From NCBI RefSeq assembly GCF_000306965.1, contig NZ_JH976434.1, positions 1,083,807-1,147,806 of the forward strand: DNA of 64,000 nt. The letters run 5' to 3'. Below are positions 1-9,112 of the stretch, piece after piece. The notes beneath the pieces were generated by a model that was given only the letters and a program-made list of their open reading frames with translations, had not been told where the DNA came from and ran no database searches. The translations under genes and the position numbers were made by a program. The stretch is from Amphibacillus jilinensis Y1 (lineage in GTDB: Bacteria; Bacillota; Bacilli; Bacillales; Amphibacillaceae). How positions within the stretch are numbered: the first letter of the stretch is position 1; every line of letters begins with the position of its first letter.

Positions 1-507
1 AATTTTGTCTTCACTACCCGTTACTTTAATGCCCGTTAATCGATCGGTGATGAGCACTAAATCATATGCGGCTATTTTTGCTTTAATTGAAGTTAAGTAG
101 CTCTTCAAAGCCGAAAGACTAATAAACAGTTCTTCTGCCAATTCCTCCTGATAGATACTGGTATCTGTTAAACAATTCATCAGTATTTTCTTTATAATCT
201 GTTCCTCTATCTCATTTTCAGATCTGACGCCTGTCATAATCTTGTGGTTTTTAATTAGTGATAAGTGACGACTATATAATTGGTGGAAAATATCACCCTC
301 CCGTATCTCCAACTCATAACCCTTTCCTTTATAAGCTATGATTTCTGCGCCATATTTGGAGATCGTTGCATTTAACTTCTTAACATCATTCCTAATTGTC
401 CGCGGCGTAACACCTAACAACAGGGCTAGGCTTTTTCCCGTTTGCAGCTCCTTACTGTTACGTAACAAATGAAGAATTTCTACTTCTCTTTTCGTTAGTA
501 GCTCCAT
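1..507 (-). CDS. PRD-type PTS transcription regulator, N-terminal part (runs off left edge)
   Basis: The reverse strand is open from an ATG at 507 to the window edge, giving the first 169 residues. The ATG is preceded by GAAAGGAGC, a good ribosome site. The start (MELLTKREVEILHLL) and the segment around residues 30-50 (LGVTPRTIRNDVKKLN) form a DeoR/Mga-type winged helix. A second HTH follows around residues 118-150 (EELAEELFISLSALKSYL). Two HTH units at the N-terminus are usual for BglG/LicR/MtlR-type activators, which later carry PRD and PTS EII modules; those would lie outside the window, so the family call is inference. The regulated operon is not visible. Confidence 0.75.
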   Translation of the reverse strand, partial: MELLTKREVEILHLLRNSKELQTGKSLALLLGVTPRTIRNDVKKLNATISKYGAEIIAYKGKGYELEIREGDIFHQLYSRHLSLIKNHKIMTGVRSENEIEEQIIKKILMNCLTDTSIYQEELAEELFISLSALKSYLTSIKAKIAAYDLVLITDRLTGIKVTGSEDKI

Positions 508-675
508 TTTCCATTTGCTCCTTTCTATTTATAGTATAAGAAAGCACTTACATTTTATTAAGCTGGATTTTTTCCTATGAAGCGGAAACCCTACCACAAC
601 TAATTATACGCTAATTAGCAAATACGACGATAACCAGAGATCATCACCGTTAACAAATGATGTTATGCATAAACC

Positions 676-704
676 TTTACAAGTCAGGGAAATTCATTTA
701 CCAT
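676..704 (+). promoter_or_regulatory. Candidate sigma-A promoter of the TPP riboswitch transcript
   Basis: TTTACA (676-681) and TACCAT (699-704) are separated by exactly 17 bp and lie just before the riboswitch. The -10 is weak (4 of 6 consensus bases), so this is a reasonable but unproven assignment. Confidence 0.4.
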
Positions 705-731
705 AATCACCATAAAATGAATAGCGAAAAT

Positions 732-824
732 TGCACTAGGGGTGCCGTACAAGATGGCTGAGAGGAACAATTATGTTCTAACCCTTTGGACCTGATCTAG
801 ATCATACTAGCGTGGGGAAGTGCA
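732..824 (+). promoter_or_regulatory. TPP riboswitch aptamer (THI element)
   Basis: The conserved thi-box blocks are present in order: GGGGTGC near 739-745, a GGCTGAGA block near 756-763, the CCCTTTGGACCTGATCTAG block near 782-800, and the GCGTGGGGAAGTG end at 810-822. Outer helix P1 pairs TGCACT (732-737) with AGTGCA (819-824). This class binds thiamin pyrophosphate. The next gene encodes a YkoF-type thiamin/HMP-binding protein, which fits. Confidence 0.95.
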
Positions 825-888
825 GTCGAACAGGTCTATAACTAAAAGGATAAATTCGACTGCATGCCCATGGGCGTGCAGTTTTTTT
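821..888 (+). promoter_or_regulatory. Riboswitch expression platform: antiterminator and rho-independent terminator
   Basis: Antiterminator strands TGCAGTCGAA (821-830) and TTCGACTGCA (855-864) are exact reverse complements. The terminator hairpin at 860-881 (CTGCATGCCC against GGGCGTGCAG, one G-U pair) is followed by seven T residues (882-888). The antiterminator shares 821-824 with aptamer helix P1 and 860-864 with the terminator stem. TPP binding, by holding P1 closed, would block the antiterminator, let the terminator form and turn the gene off. Confidence 0.9.
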
Positions 889-909
889 GCATTTAAGGAG
901 GCAACCGTT

Positions 910-1506
910 ATGAACAAGTTTATTTGTGGAAGTAACCGAATCGCAGGGTGTAGCTTTTCAATCCATCCCATGCGTGATGACTTTATTGAGATTATTATGG
1001 GTGCACTGAAAAATGTCGATACCTCGAAGGTTTGGATGCAGACCGATGAGGTGACCACCTTAGTGAGAGGAAGAATTCCACATGTTTTCGATGTGACTAA
1101 GGCGATTTTTCTCCATGCCGCAAAAACAGGAGCTCACGTCGCATTTGAAGCTACCTATTCAGTCGGCTGTACTGGCGATACGGCTGGTGATGTCTATATG
1201 GCAGAAGATGACAACGTGCTGAACAAGAAAAACGTTGACGTCATCAAACAAGAAGCAGCGACTAAATTCGCTTTATATCCATTAGGCGGTGGTGATTACA
1301 TGGAGCAAATCTATACGCAAATTGAAGCGATGAAACAACATGGCGTTGAGGTTAGCGGGACCCATTATGCCACTCGGCTAGACGGTGAAGTTGTTAATAT
1401 CTTTAATGGATTAGAGAAGGTGTTTATTGATATGGAAGAAAGCGGATCTTCACATACAGTGATGACAGTGTCAATGTCAGCAAATAGTCCTTCAGCAAAA
1501 AATTGA
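910..1506 (+). CDS. ykoF: YkoF-family thiamin/hydroxymethylpyrimidine-binding protein
   Basis: The 198-residue protein starts at the ATG at 910, which has AAGGAGG at a good distance and follows the riboswitch terminator. An upstream in-frame start at 820 lies inside the aptamer and is rejected. The product has the repeated YkoF layout, with an N-terminal half (CGSNRIAGCSFSIHPM) and a second half beginning near the Gly-Gly-Gly of YPLGGGDYMEQI. B. subtilis YkoF is cytoplasmic and binds thiamin and HMP; it is co-transcribed with the ykoEDC transporter. No ykoEDC genes follow here, so this is a monocistronic TPP-controlled copy. Whether the transporter is elsewhere cannot be seen. Confidence 0.88.
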   Translation: MNKFICGSNRIAGCSFSIHPMRDDFIEIIMGALKNVDTSKVWMQTDEVTTLVRGRIPHVFDVTKAIFLHAAKTGAHVAFEATYSVGCTGDTAGDVYMAEDDNVLNKKNVDVIKQEAATKFALYPLGGGDYMEQIYTQIEAMKQHGVEVSGTHYATRLDGEVVNIFNGLEKVFIDMEESGSSHTVMTVSMSANSPSAKN

Positions 1507-1981
1507 AACAGGAATGAATGACCGTAGTAACCATCCCTTCATGTTTAGCTCGTATAGCGCAGGGGTAAGACTGTAAGTTATCCCTGCCTATAAACTTATA
1601 ACGCGTTTTCAATGCTGTTCAAGATAGGTAACAAACAAAAAGATGCATAGTCATTTTTATCTCCACCACTTAACGCTTTGTTCACTTTTTTCCATTGTAT
1701 GTATTAAATCCTTTTCCACAATGGATTTTTCCATTTGCGTTTCGAAAATAACAACAGAAAACTGATACCAAACAGACATATACTTAGCTAATAAGTAAGC
1801 ACAACTATGGAAAAAATAACTTTGTTTTTTCTAAATGTAGCAAAAGTATCTATAATTTCTCTAAAACCATAAAGAAAGCGCTTTAGTTTCCGATATATAT
1901 TATGTGAACATGATTGTGAAGCGACAAACTTTCACTAATTGACAGCTAATCATCAGCTGAACAAAAGATAGGGTGGGGAAT
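1507..1981. other. Non-coding stretch between ykoF and the chemoreceptor
   Basis: No convincing gene is seen. A hairpin at about 1558-1586 (GCAGGGGTAA against TTATCCCTGC) may end the ykoF transcript but has no T run. A cre-like palindrome lies at 1873-1886, upstream of the chemoreceptor gene. Confidence 0.5.
1873..1886. promoter_or_regulatory. cre-like site (CcpA)
   Basis: AGAAAGCGCTTTAG closely matches the CcpA consensus (core AAAGCGCTTT). It lies about 100 bp before the chemoreceptor start, suggesting catabolite control. Confidence 0.5.
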
Positions 1982-3754
1982 ATGAAAAATATCTTTAAAC
2001 GAACAAAAAAACTTAGTAACAAAAGGGCTAGACAGAAGAGGAGGAGAGGAAGTTTAAATAATATCCAATTAACATGGAAGTACGCATCCGTATTTAGTTT
2101 TATTATTTTATTATTCTTCTTATCATCGATGTTTGTATTTCTGACGTTAAGAAATGTGCAAAATGACTTAAAAAATCAGGAACAAAGTGTTGATCGCTCT
2201 ATTATGCTGTCACAAATGAATTATCTTTTTGAGGAGAAATATAGCATTGTCATGCAATCATTAGCGGAACCTACTGAAGAACTAGCACTTTCTTTCGCCG
2301 AAAACGAAAGCGCTTTCGATGAAATGTTGGATACGGTTGAACCTCATTTTAATACTGAGGAAATGAACAACCTATTAGATATCATAAGAACCCATAGTGA
2401 GGAACTAAACCATATGTTTCACGACCTTGAACAGCCCCTTTTAGGTCAACAAGAAAATGTTGATAATCAATTTAGGTATTTTCGAAGGGTGATAGCATCA
2501 GCAGAGAGTCTAAGAAATCGGACTAATTTCGCCTTAGACCAGTTACTTCTTAATGTGAATAACGAACGTCAACAGGCAGTAAGTGCTACCAACGATAGTT
2601 TGCAATCTTCTTCTAATACATTAGTTCTGTCCTTTATATTGTCTCTGGTCCTTGCCATAATCATGTTATTAATCATTCATTTAGGTATCAAAAAAAGACT
2701 ATCAAAAATAATTGAATTTAGTAAGCAATTAACATCTGGAAATTTACATATCACTAATATCGAGGATGTTGGAAAAGATGAGTTAGGCACCATCTCCAAC
2801 ACATTAAATGACATGAAAAATAGGCTATTAGAGACCATGAGCCAAATTTCGACCGTTTCTGAAACCGTTGGGGAGAAAACTGAGTTTCTATCTAAGTTCA
2901 CTGAAAGAATAAGAGAAGGCAGTAATAGTGTGTTTGTTAATATGCAACACTTAATGGCTGGAATGGAGGAGCAATCTAGCACGCTAACCGGTGTTTCTGA
3001 TTCCGTTAAAGACTTTACTGGCTATTTAGGTGAAATCAACAAAAGCAGCCAGACAATGAATGATTCTGCTTCCTTCATTCAGGAAATAACATATAAAGGC
3101 AATGAAAAAATGAATAGCTCGAAGAAAACGATTCGTCTATTAAGTCAAACAGTGACAGAATCAAATGAAAAAATTCTTTTACTTCACGAGAGGACAGATC
3201 AGATTACTCGATTCATACAAGTCATTAAAGAAATTGCCGAACAAACCAATTTATTAGCCTTGAATGCTTCCATTGAAGCGGCTAGGGCAGGTGAATATGG
3301 AAAAGGTTTTGCCGTTGTAGCTTCAGAAATACGAAAACTATCTGACCAGGTAGAGGAATCCGTTACACAAATTGCCCATATTGTCTCTAGTATAAACGAT
3401 GAAACGAAGCGTGTGACAGAGACGTTGGAAAAAGGAAAATCAGAAGCAAAGGAAAGTGTTGCATCAATAAATGATTCCGGAGAATACTTTAGTGAAATAT
3501 ACAGTAATATTCATGAGATGACGGAAAAGGTGAAGGCTAATTCTGAATCTATCAACGAAATGGCTACTAAAAACGCCATGATACAAACGGCGATTCATGA
3601 AACAGCAGCAACTTCTGAAAGTGCAGTATTTAATGTAGAAGAAGTCACCTTAACAATAGAAAACCAGCAAAAACAAGTAGATGACTTAACTACAAAAACA
3701 CAGGAGTTAAAGTCCATTACAACTCAACTGAATGCATTTGTGAAAAAATATTAA
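1982..3754 (+). CDS. Methyl-accepting chemotaxis protein
   Basis: This 590-residue transmembrane chemoreceptor would feed CheA/CheW. The layout is a very basic cytoplasmic N-terminus (residues 1-30), TM1 at about 33-55, an extracellular four-helix-bundle-like sensor, TM2 at about 214-236, a HAMP domain to about 290 and a signalling hairpin. The conserved tip [20 protein letters not shown] lies near 417-436. The ATG at 1982 is preferred over the GTG at 1973 because the AGGGTGG ribosome site then has proper spacing. The sensor domain gives no ligand; proximity to the glucanase locus and the upstream cre box suggest, but do not show, a carbohydrate attractant. Confidence 0.93.
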   Translation: MKNIFKRTKKLSNKRARQKRRRGSLNNIQLTWKYASVFSFIILLFFLSSMFVFLTLRNVQNDLKNQEQSVDRSIMLSQMNYLFEEKYSIVMQSLAEPTEELALSFAENESAFDEMLDTVEPHFNTEEMNNLLDIIRTHSEELNHMFHDLEQPLLGQQENVDNQFRYFRRVIASAESLRNRTNFALDQLLLNVNNERQQAVSATNDSLQSSSNTLVLSFILSLVLAIIMLLIIHLGIKKRLSKIIEFSKQLTSGNLHITNIEDVGKDELGTISNTLNDMKNRLLETMSQISTVSETVGEKTEFLSKFTERIREGSNSVFVNMQHLMAGMEEQSSTLTGVSDSVKDFTGYLGEINKSSQTMNDSASFIQEITYKGNEKMNSSKKTIRLLSQTVTESNEKILLLHERTDQITRFIQVIKEIAEQTNLLALNASIEAARAGEYGKGFAVVASEIRKLSDQVEESVTQIAHIVSSINDETKRVTETLEKGKSEAKESVASINDSGEYFSEIYSNIHEMTEKVKANSESINEMATKNAMIQTAIHETAATSESAVFNVEEVTLTIENQQKQVDDLTTKTQELKSITTQLNAFVKKY

Positions 3755-3784
3755 AATATAAATAGCAAACCACTTATTTAAATA

Positions 3785-3818
3785 ACACCCAAACGTGAGT
3801 TAACACATGTTTGGGTGT
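3785..3818 (+). terminator. Terminator-like hairpin after the chemoreceptor gene
   Basis: ACACCCAAAC (3785-3794) pairs perfectly with GTTTGGGTGT (3809-3818) 30 bp after the stop codon. The T tract is poor, so strength is uncertain. Confidence 0.6.
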
Positions 3819-3943
3819 CTGTATTCAGGGATAGCCTATGTATGCCATAAGTCAGAGAAATGGAGCTTACTTGCCGGTTCTGACTTATTTATATATCTAT
3901 CACAGCTTACCGTCCCTAGAACGCCATTGATTGAAGGCTCGTT

Positions 3944-5011
3944 TTATGATCCCTTCCATTTTTTACAGGACTCTCTTTTGATCAGCGTTGCATTTTCCTT
4001 TTCTACAATCCCACGTTGTTGCTCTTGTTCTATTGATTCAATAAGAAGTGTTGTTGCTCTTTTAGCCATTTCAGAAAACGAGATGTCAATGGTTGTTAAC
4101 GGTGGATTTAGATAAGGTGAAAAAAAAGAATTATCAAATCCAATAATTGATACATCTTCAGGAATACGTAACCCTAACTCAGTTATGGCTCTATATGCAC
4201 CAACTACCATCGTATCATTACTTACAAAAATAGCTGTTGGCGGGTTAGCCGTTCTAAAAAAATACTTTATCCCATCGTAACCACTATTCTCTGTAAAATC
4301 ACCTTGATAAATCATCTTGTCTGTCATCTCTATCCCATGTTGCATTAGCGTTGTTTCATAACCTGCTAATCTTTCTTGCGCAGACAATTTATTTAAATTT
4401 CCCGTAATAATACCAATAGAACGATGACCAAGTTCTAGTAAATAGGACACCGCCTTTACACTGCCCTCATAGTTATCTGCATTAATATATATCGCATTAT
4501 GATTAGCGTTATTCACTTCACTCGTATCAATCATAGCAATCAAATGGTTTTGTTCAATGAGACTAAAGATAAGTTCATTTTCCGCTTCTTGTGTTCCTAC
4601 AAAAATAGCTCCATCAATTAGCTTTTGTTGAAAAATACTTTGAACCTTTCTTAAATCATCTTTTGTATATGAAATTGAGACAAGGACGTAATGATCCATT
4701 TTATTCGCCTGGTCGATCACTGCGTTAACAATCGGAGAAAAAAAAGGATTATCATGTATTAATGTATGCTCTGATACTTTTATATGATGACCTTCCTCAT
4801 TATCTTTTACATCTAATAAAATGAGGGCAATCATTTTATTTTTCACTCCAGCTAACTTTCGCGCTGAGGCATTGGGCGCATAATTATATTCTTCAATTGC
4901 TTTCCAAACCTTATCTCTTGTTGTTTGGGGTATATCTGGATAATTATTTATAACTCTTGATATCGTACTTCTGGATAACCCTAAAAGTTTAGCTAAATCC
5001 TCACTACGCAT
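3944..5011 (-). CDS. LacI/GalR-family transcription regulator of the beta-glucan locus
   Basis: The 355-residue protein begins with a LacI-type HTH and hinge helix (LAKLLGLSRSTISRVINNYP, then NASARKLAG near residues 48-56). The periplasmic-binding-protein-like effector domain follows, including SVKAVSYLLELGHRSIGIITG and IPEDVSIIGFDNSFFSPYLNPPLTTI, the usual family signature. The start has GGTGGAG upstream. It lies just downstream of, and parallel to, the two-headed GH16 gene and is separated by a strong hairpin. Its likely targets are the GH16 promoters, where a 16-bp palindrome with a central CG step (typical of LacI operators) is found. The effector is probably a glucan oligosaccharide (inference). 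Confidence 0.9.
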   Translation of the reverse strand: MRSEDLAKLLGLSRSTISRVINNYPDIPQTTRDKVWKAIEEYNYAPNASARKLAGVKNKMIALILLDVKDNEEGHHIKVSEHTLIHDNPFFSPIVNAVIDQANKMDHYVLVSISYTKDDLRKVQSIFQQKLIDGAIFVGTQEAENELIFSLIEQNHLIAMIDTSEVNNANHNAIYINADNYEGSVKAVSYLLELGHRSIGIITGNLNKLSAQERLAGYETTLMQHGIEMTDKMIYQGDFTENSGYDGIKYFFRTANPPTAIFVSNDTMVVGAYRAITELGLRIPEDVSIIGFDNSFFSPYLNPPLTTIDISFSEMAKRATTLLIESIEQEQQRGIVEKENATLIKRESCKKWKGS

Positions 5012-5103
5012 AAAGTCTCCACCTATTAAATGATATTTATACTATTATATCAGAAAACGCAGAACGTTATATGTTTGAATTTTTATTATCTTTCCTCTCA
5101 TAG

Positions 5104-5149
5104 AAAGCGGCTGTCTCTTGGGCATCGTAGCCTTTTCGACAACCGCTTT
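5104..5149 (-). terminator. Hairpin between the large GH16 gene and the LacI gene
   Basis: AAAGCGGCTGTC (5104-5115) pairs with GACAACCGCTTT (5138-5149), with one G-U pair and a smaller nested stem in the loop. It lies 60 bp after the GH16 stop. The T run is better on the plus strand (CTTTT), so it may act as an attenuator or processing signal. Confidence 0.65.
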
Positions 5150-5210
5150 TATACCACAATCCACCTATTACTTAAAGGTCGGAGTGCTTTTGCTTTGTAC
5201 AACTTTGCTT

Positions 5211-8200
5211 TTATTCGAAACGCTTTCGATAAGATACCACCGCGAAGCAAACCGCCCCAACAAGTAAAGTTAGGAATCCAATTAACAGCATGGTATGGAT
5301 GTTTGTTGCTGTACTTGGAAGTTTTTCTCCATCTCTATCATCCTCTTCACGATCTTCATCTTCTAAATGGTCTTGATCTTCGCTTTCATCTGGATCTGTT
5401 ATTGGACTTTGATCTTCGTCTGGATCTGTTTCTGGTATGACTATTTCTGGATCGTCTAATTCTGAAAGTGGTGTATACCTCACCCAATCGTATTCTGCAA
5501 CTAACGGAATATCGTCATCATCGAATGCTCCTGTCCAGTCATCAACACCAATTCCAGGCCATAGATTCATCATGATTTTTTGTGGTGTTTGTGGAATGTT
5601 TTCTGTTGCTGTGTAAACAGCTTCACCGTTTACATACCATGTAATAGAGTCTTCTCGCCAATCAAATCCATATGTGTTAAATGATTGAGATGCATCAAAG
5701 CCTAAATCATGATAATACTCATTACCGCCGACACCATCAGTGAAATAGTTGAATTGTATTCTTGTTGTATCCTTACCTAAAAATTCGATATCAATTTCAT
5801 CCCAAGGATCATTGTCCCAATCCCATTCACCTGTGTACGTAAAGAAAGATGAGACAGTTCCCTCTGACGCTACAGGCCTCATACTTACTTCGTAAAAACC
5901 ATAGTGATAGAAATCATTTGTACGGAGTTCACCAGACTTATATGGTATACCCGTTTCCGAAGCGTTCTCGTCATGATCAAGCGTTAATTGCATTTTATCA
6001 TCATCGAACGTTACTTGTTCAGGATACCACGTTGTATTAAACATATCCCCGTTTGTCCAAACGCCTGCCATTGACCATCTTTCTTCATCATGGAAATGAA
6101 ATTCTTCAAAGAACGACTCACCCATTGGTCTCTCTGCCGGCGTATCTGGATCTTCATTGTCTGGATCGTCTGGATCTGGATCTTCATTACCCGGATCATC
6201 TAAGTCCGGATCCCCAACCTCGACCTTTCTGACAATAACATTGTCAATAAATATATCATGTTCTTCATCAGGAGTTAGCCCATCCGCATCTTTTCCTAAA
6301 GCAAAACCAAACTTAGCTATAGGGTCAGATGGTTCTGTCATTTCAAAAGAATAATTAAACGTTTGCAATTGATCGGTTAGCGATGCGGTTTCATCAAAGT
6401 ATTCAGTCCATACATCATCTTCTTCACCGTTGCGTTGAATTTGAACACGTAATGGTCGGTCCACTGTTGATCTTGCATCAAAAGAAACCTCATAAGTAGC
6501 ACCTTGTTCCATTTCAATCCCGTGTTGGAATAATTGAATATTCCAATCCGATTCACCACTATTAGTAATAGAAACTTTAGCTTGTCCATCCTCTTCAGAG
6601 AAAGTTGCTTCTCCTGGACTATAGGCTTCTCTTCTCCAACCTGATAAAGAATCGAAGGTACCGTTTTCTAGAAGATTCTCTGATTCTATATCTAATTGAA
6701 GTCTCTCTAAAAATACATTGTCAATGTAAACATCATTGTTATTTCCACCCATGTTAAATTGAAGCATAGCATTATTATCATGTTCAGCTTCCATAGTAAA
6801 TTGTACAGTATACTTTTCTGTATCTGTTGTTAAGCCAATTGTTTCTTCATAAACAACGTCAGCATGTGAGTTTGTAAAAGCGACTTGAATATCTCTCTCA
6901 GCTTCTGAACTTGCCTCAAAAGTTAATTCGTATATTCTGCCATTCTCTAACCTAAAATCACTTTGTGTTAACTGGACAGCATTTACATTAGCGCCACCAT
7001 TGGTAATTAATGCGTCGAATCTACGTTCATTTATTGCACTTCCAATATAATAAGTGGCATCCGCCGTTGCATCGGTATGGAATTCCCAGAATCCCATTCT
7101 CCCTTCCCCTTGATCAAACGTACCATTATAAATGTAATTTCCAGTTGGAAGGGGACCTCTTATCGTATCAGCAGGGTCTGGTTCAGCAATTTTCTCTAAT
7201 TTAACATCTGTAAGTGAAACATTGCTATCGTCTAATCCCATATTAAATTCATATCTTGCTTTTACATCCGTTAAGTCTTCCATCTTAAACTCAAATTGAT
7301 AATCTTCCCAAGAAGTAGAAAGAGTAAAGGGCTCTTTTCCGGCATAATCAGCCCAACCAGCATCGCCATCTCCCCCTATTTTTACTTTTAACGGCCTTTC
7401 ATTCTCCGCTTTTGCACGAAAAGAAGCTCTATACATTGCACCTTCTACGAGATGTATTGGGGATTGAAGCACCTGAATACCGTGTTCGACCGTTCCACCT
7501 GATTCGATTTGAACATCTAACACACCGTCATTAACTTCAAGGGTAGCATCACCGCCATCAGCTTGTAGAAATGTCCAATAATCTGTATGCGGCACACCCT
7601 CTATTCCATCGATTTCAGGATCATTACTGCCAAAGTTCCCATTATATACGTAGTTCCCATCTTCTAAAGGTGCTCTTCCTTCACCTGCTTCCGCACTTTC
7701 AGGCTTTTCATGGACTGGATATTCATCTTTCTCGTAGAACCTTACATAATCAACAGCCATTTGTTGTGGAAATACAGTTGTTTCATCAGGATTTCCAGGC
7801 CATCCACCACCAACAGAAATATTTAAAATTAACATAAATGGTTGATCGAAAGGAGCAGGGTAAGTGTAGTCATCTGCATGATCAGGATGTTTAGTGAACC
7901 AATCATTTGCCGTGTGATAATGAACATCATTGACATACCACCTTATTTCTCCAGGTTCCCATTCTATACTAAACACATGATAATCTTCAGCAAAGGTCGT
8001 ACCATCTTCCAATCTATATGTCCCTTCTATTGAGCGATGTGGTGCACCGAAGTGGACAGCCCCATGAACCGTATCAGGTTCATGACCTAACAACTCCATA
8101 ATATCAATTTCTCCACTTACTGGCCACGTTCCATAGAATGGCTCATCATTTGGCATCATCCAAATTGCTGGCCACATGCCTTGTCCCTCTGGTAATTTGG

Positions 8201-8603
8201 CTCTTACATCCACTCTACCATAAGTCAATGTTTGCTTATCTTGGGTCCATAGCTTAGAAGAAGAGTAATGATATACTTGACCATCTTCCTCTGTAATATC
8301 TTCTTCTCTAGCCTCAATAATTAAAGAACCATCTTCAACCCATGCATTATCCTCTGTATATGATTGTATTTCATCATTCCATCTCCCATTTGTTGGTTCA
8401 TCAAAGCTCCAATTATCCATATTTATTTCGTCACCATCAAATTCGTCTGACCACGTTAACTTCCAACCATCTGATTCTGGATCTGAGCTTCTGTCAACAT
8501 TTGAACTACCTTCTGCGAAAACACTACCTATACCTAAATAACTAAAGTTGGAACTAACTAGAATTACTGCGATTAAAACAATCAATGCCTTCCTAAACTT
8601 CAT
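5211..8603 (-). CDS. Two-headed wall-anchored GH16 beta-glucanase (laminarinase plus lichenase)
   Basis: This 1130-residue secreted enzyme should cut beta-1,3 and mixed beta-1,3-1,4 glucans at the cell surface. Domains in order: signal peptide (1-31); GH16 laminarinase-type domain (about 42-292) with GEIDIME at 164-170 (E165, D167, E170 catalytic); three CBM4/9-like modules (about 315-470, 488-634, 642-795), each opening with an NGxF motif; Asp/Pro/Glu-rich linker (797-826); second GH16 domain of lichenase type (about 827-1047) with DEIDIE at 935-940; acidic spacer; LPSTA sortase motif (1095-1099); TM helix (1104-1123); KRFE tail. GGAGG precedes the ATG. Upstream lie a cre box and a shared palindromic operator. 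Two different GH16 heads in one anchored chain is unusual. Confidence 0.93.
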   Translation of the reverse strand: MKFRKALIVLIAVILVSSNFSYLGIGSVFAEGSSNVDRSSDPESDGWKLTWSDEFDGDEINMDNWSFDEPTNGRWNDEIQSYTEDNAWVEDGSLIIEAREEDITEEDGQVYHYSSSKLWTQDKQTLTYGRVDVRAKLPEGQGMWPAIWMMPNDEPFYGTWPVSGEIDIMELLGHEPDTVHGAVHFGAPHRSIEGTYRLEDGTTFAEDYHVFSIEWEPGEIRWYVNDVHYHTANDWFTKHPDHADDYTYPAPFDQPFMLILNISVGGGWPGNPDETTVFPQQMAVDYVRFYEKDEYPVHEKPESAEAGEGRAPLEDGNYVYNGNFGSNDPEIDGIEGVPHTDYWTFLQADGGDATLEVNDGVLDVQIESGGTVEHGIQVLQSPIHLVEGAMYRASFRAKAENERPLKVKIGGDGDAGWADYAGKEPFTLSTSWEDYQFEFKMEDLTDVKARYEFNMGLDDSNVSLTDVKLEKIAEPDPADTIRGPLPTGNYIYNGTFDQGEGRMGFWEFHTDATADATYYIGSAINERRFDALITNGGANVNAVQLTQSDFRLENGRIYELTFEASSEAERDIQVAFTNSHADVVYEETIGLTTDTEKYTVQFTMEAEHDNNAMLQFNMGGNNNDVYIDNVFLERLQLDIESENLLENGTFDSLSGWRREAYSPGEATFSEEDGQAKVSITNSGESDWNIQLFQHGIEMEQGATYEVSFDARSTVDRPLRVQIQRNGEEDDVWTEYFDETASLTDQLQTFNYSFEMTEPSDPIAKFGFALGKDADGLTPDEEHDIFIDNVIVRKVEVGDPDLDDPGNEDPDPDDPDNEDPDTPAERPMGESFFEEFHFHDEERWSMAGVWTNGDMFNTTWYPEQVTFDDDKMQLTLDHDENASETGIPYKSGELRTNDFYHYGFYEVSMRPVASEGTVSSFFTYTGEWDWDNDPWDEIDIEFLGKDTTRIQFNYFTDGVGGNEYYHDLGFDASQSFNTYGFDWREDSITWYVNGEAVYTATENIPQTPQKIMMNLWPGIGVDDWTGAFDDDDIPLVAEYDWVRYTPLSELDDPEIVIPETDPDEDQSPITDPDESEDQDHLEDEDREEDDRDGEKLPSTATNIHTMLLIGFLTLLVGAVCFAVVSYRKRFE

Positions 8604-8752
8604 ACTAAATAACCTCCATTTTTTTATGAATAGTGTTGTAAATGTAACGACGTATCACCCTCCTAAAAGTAGCTGATAGCGATTGTGAAGTGAGATAATG
8701 TAAAATACTGCGATTAATTCCTTCTCTTTCATCACCACTTACTAGCACTCAA

Positions 8753-8768
8753 ACTAACGCGCGTTAGT
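8753..8768. promoter_or_regulatory. 16-bp palindromic operator, LacI type, shared with the second GH16 gene
   Basis: ACTAACGCGCGTTAGT is a perfect palindrome with a central CG. It is nested in a wider inverted repeat, CACTTACTA (8736-8744) against TAGTAAGTG (8765-8773). It lies 150 bp upstream of the GH16 start. The core CTAACGCG-GTTAG recurs before the other GH16 gene at 60321-60348. Confidence 0.65.
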
Positions 8769-8840
8769 AAGTGATTAAAAAAAATAGATTTCACCATCAT
8801 ATACCTTATTAGATGCCGTATACGACCTTCTGTTGTAATC

Positions 8841-8862
8841 ATTATATAGAAAGCGCTTTCAA
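8841..8862 (-). promoter_or_regulatory. -10 element and cre box of the large GH16 gene
   Basis: On the reverse strand a TATAAT (8841-8846) lies immediately after the cre palindrome GAAAGCGCTTTC (8849-8860). No good -35 is seen at 17 bp, so the promoter may need an activator. The cre overlaps the spacer, where CcpA would repress in rich sugar. Confidence 0.6.
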
Positions 8863-9112
8863 AGACATTTTAAATGATCTTTGTAAATAAATCAATCTTT
8901 TATAAGAAGGGATTTTCTTAAACTGACATTCGTATGCTTTTCATTCGACTTTTATGTAGATACAATACGTAACGATGTTTACACTGCCCAACATTAATGG
9001 TAGTATACCGCTAAAAGAAGTAGGATACTTTTATTCAATTTATGAAAACCCATACAAAAAAATCCCATTTTACGGTCGATTATCAGTGATTAAAGTAGAT
9101 AAGGAGTATTTT

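Larger units (their letters stand above)
8604..9112. other. Divergent control region between the GH16 gene and the AraC gene
   Basis: The roughly 500 bp hold the promoter of the large GH16 gene (reverse), a cre box, a LacI-type palindrome and the leader of the AraC gene (forward). No gene is supported. An in-frame upstream start for AraC at 8975 exists but lacks a ribosome site. Confidence 0.6.

Noticed and set aside
820-909. Upstream extension of the ykoF frame to an ATG at 820
   Set aside because: It begins inside the TPP aptamer and crosses the terminator; the ATG at 910 has the ribosome site.
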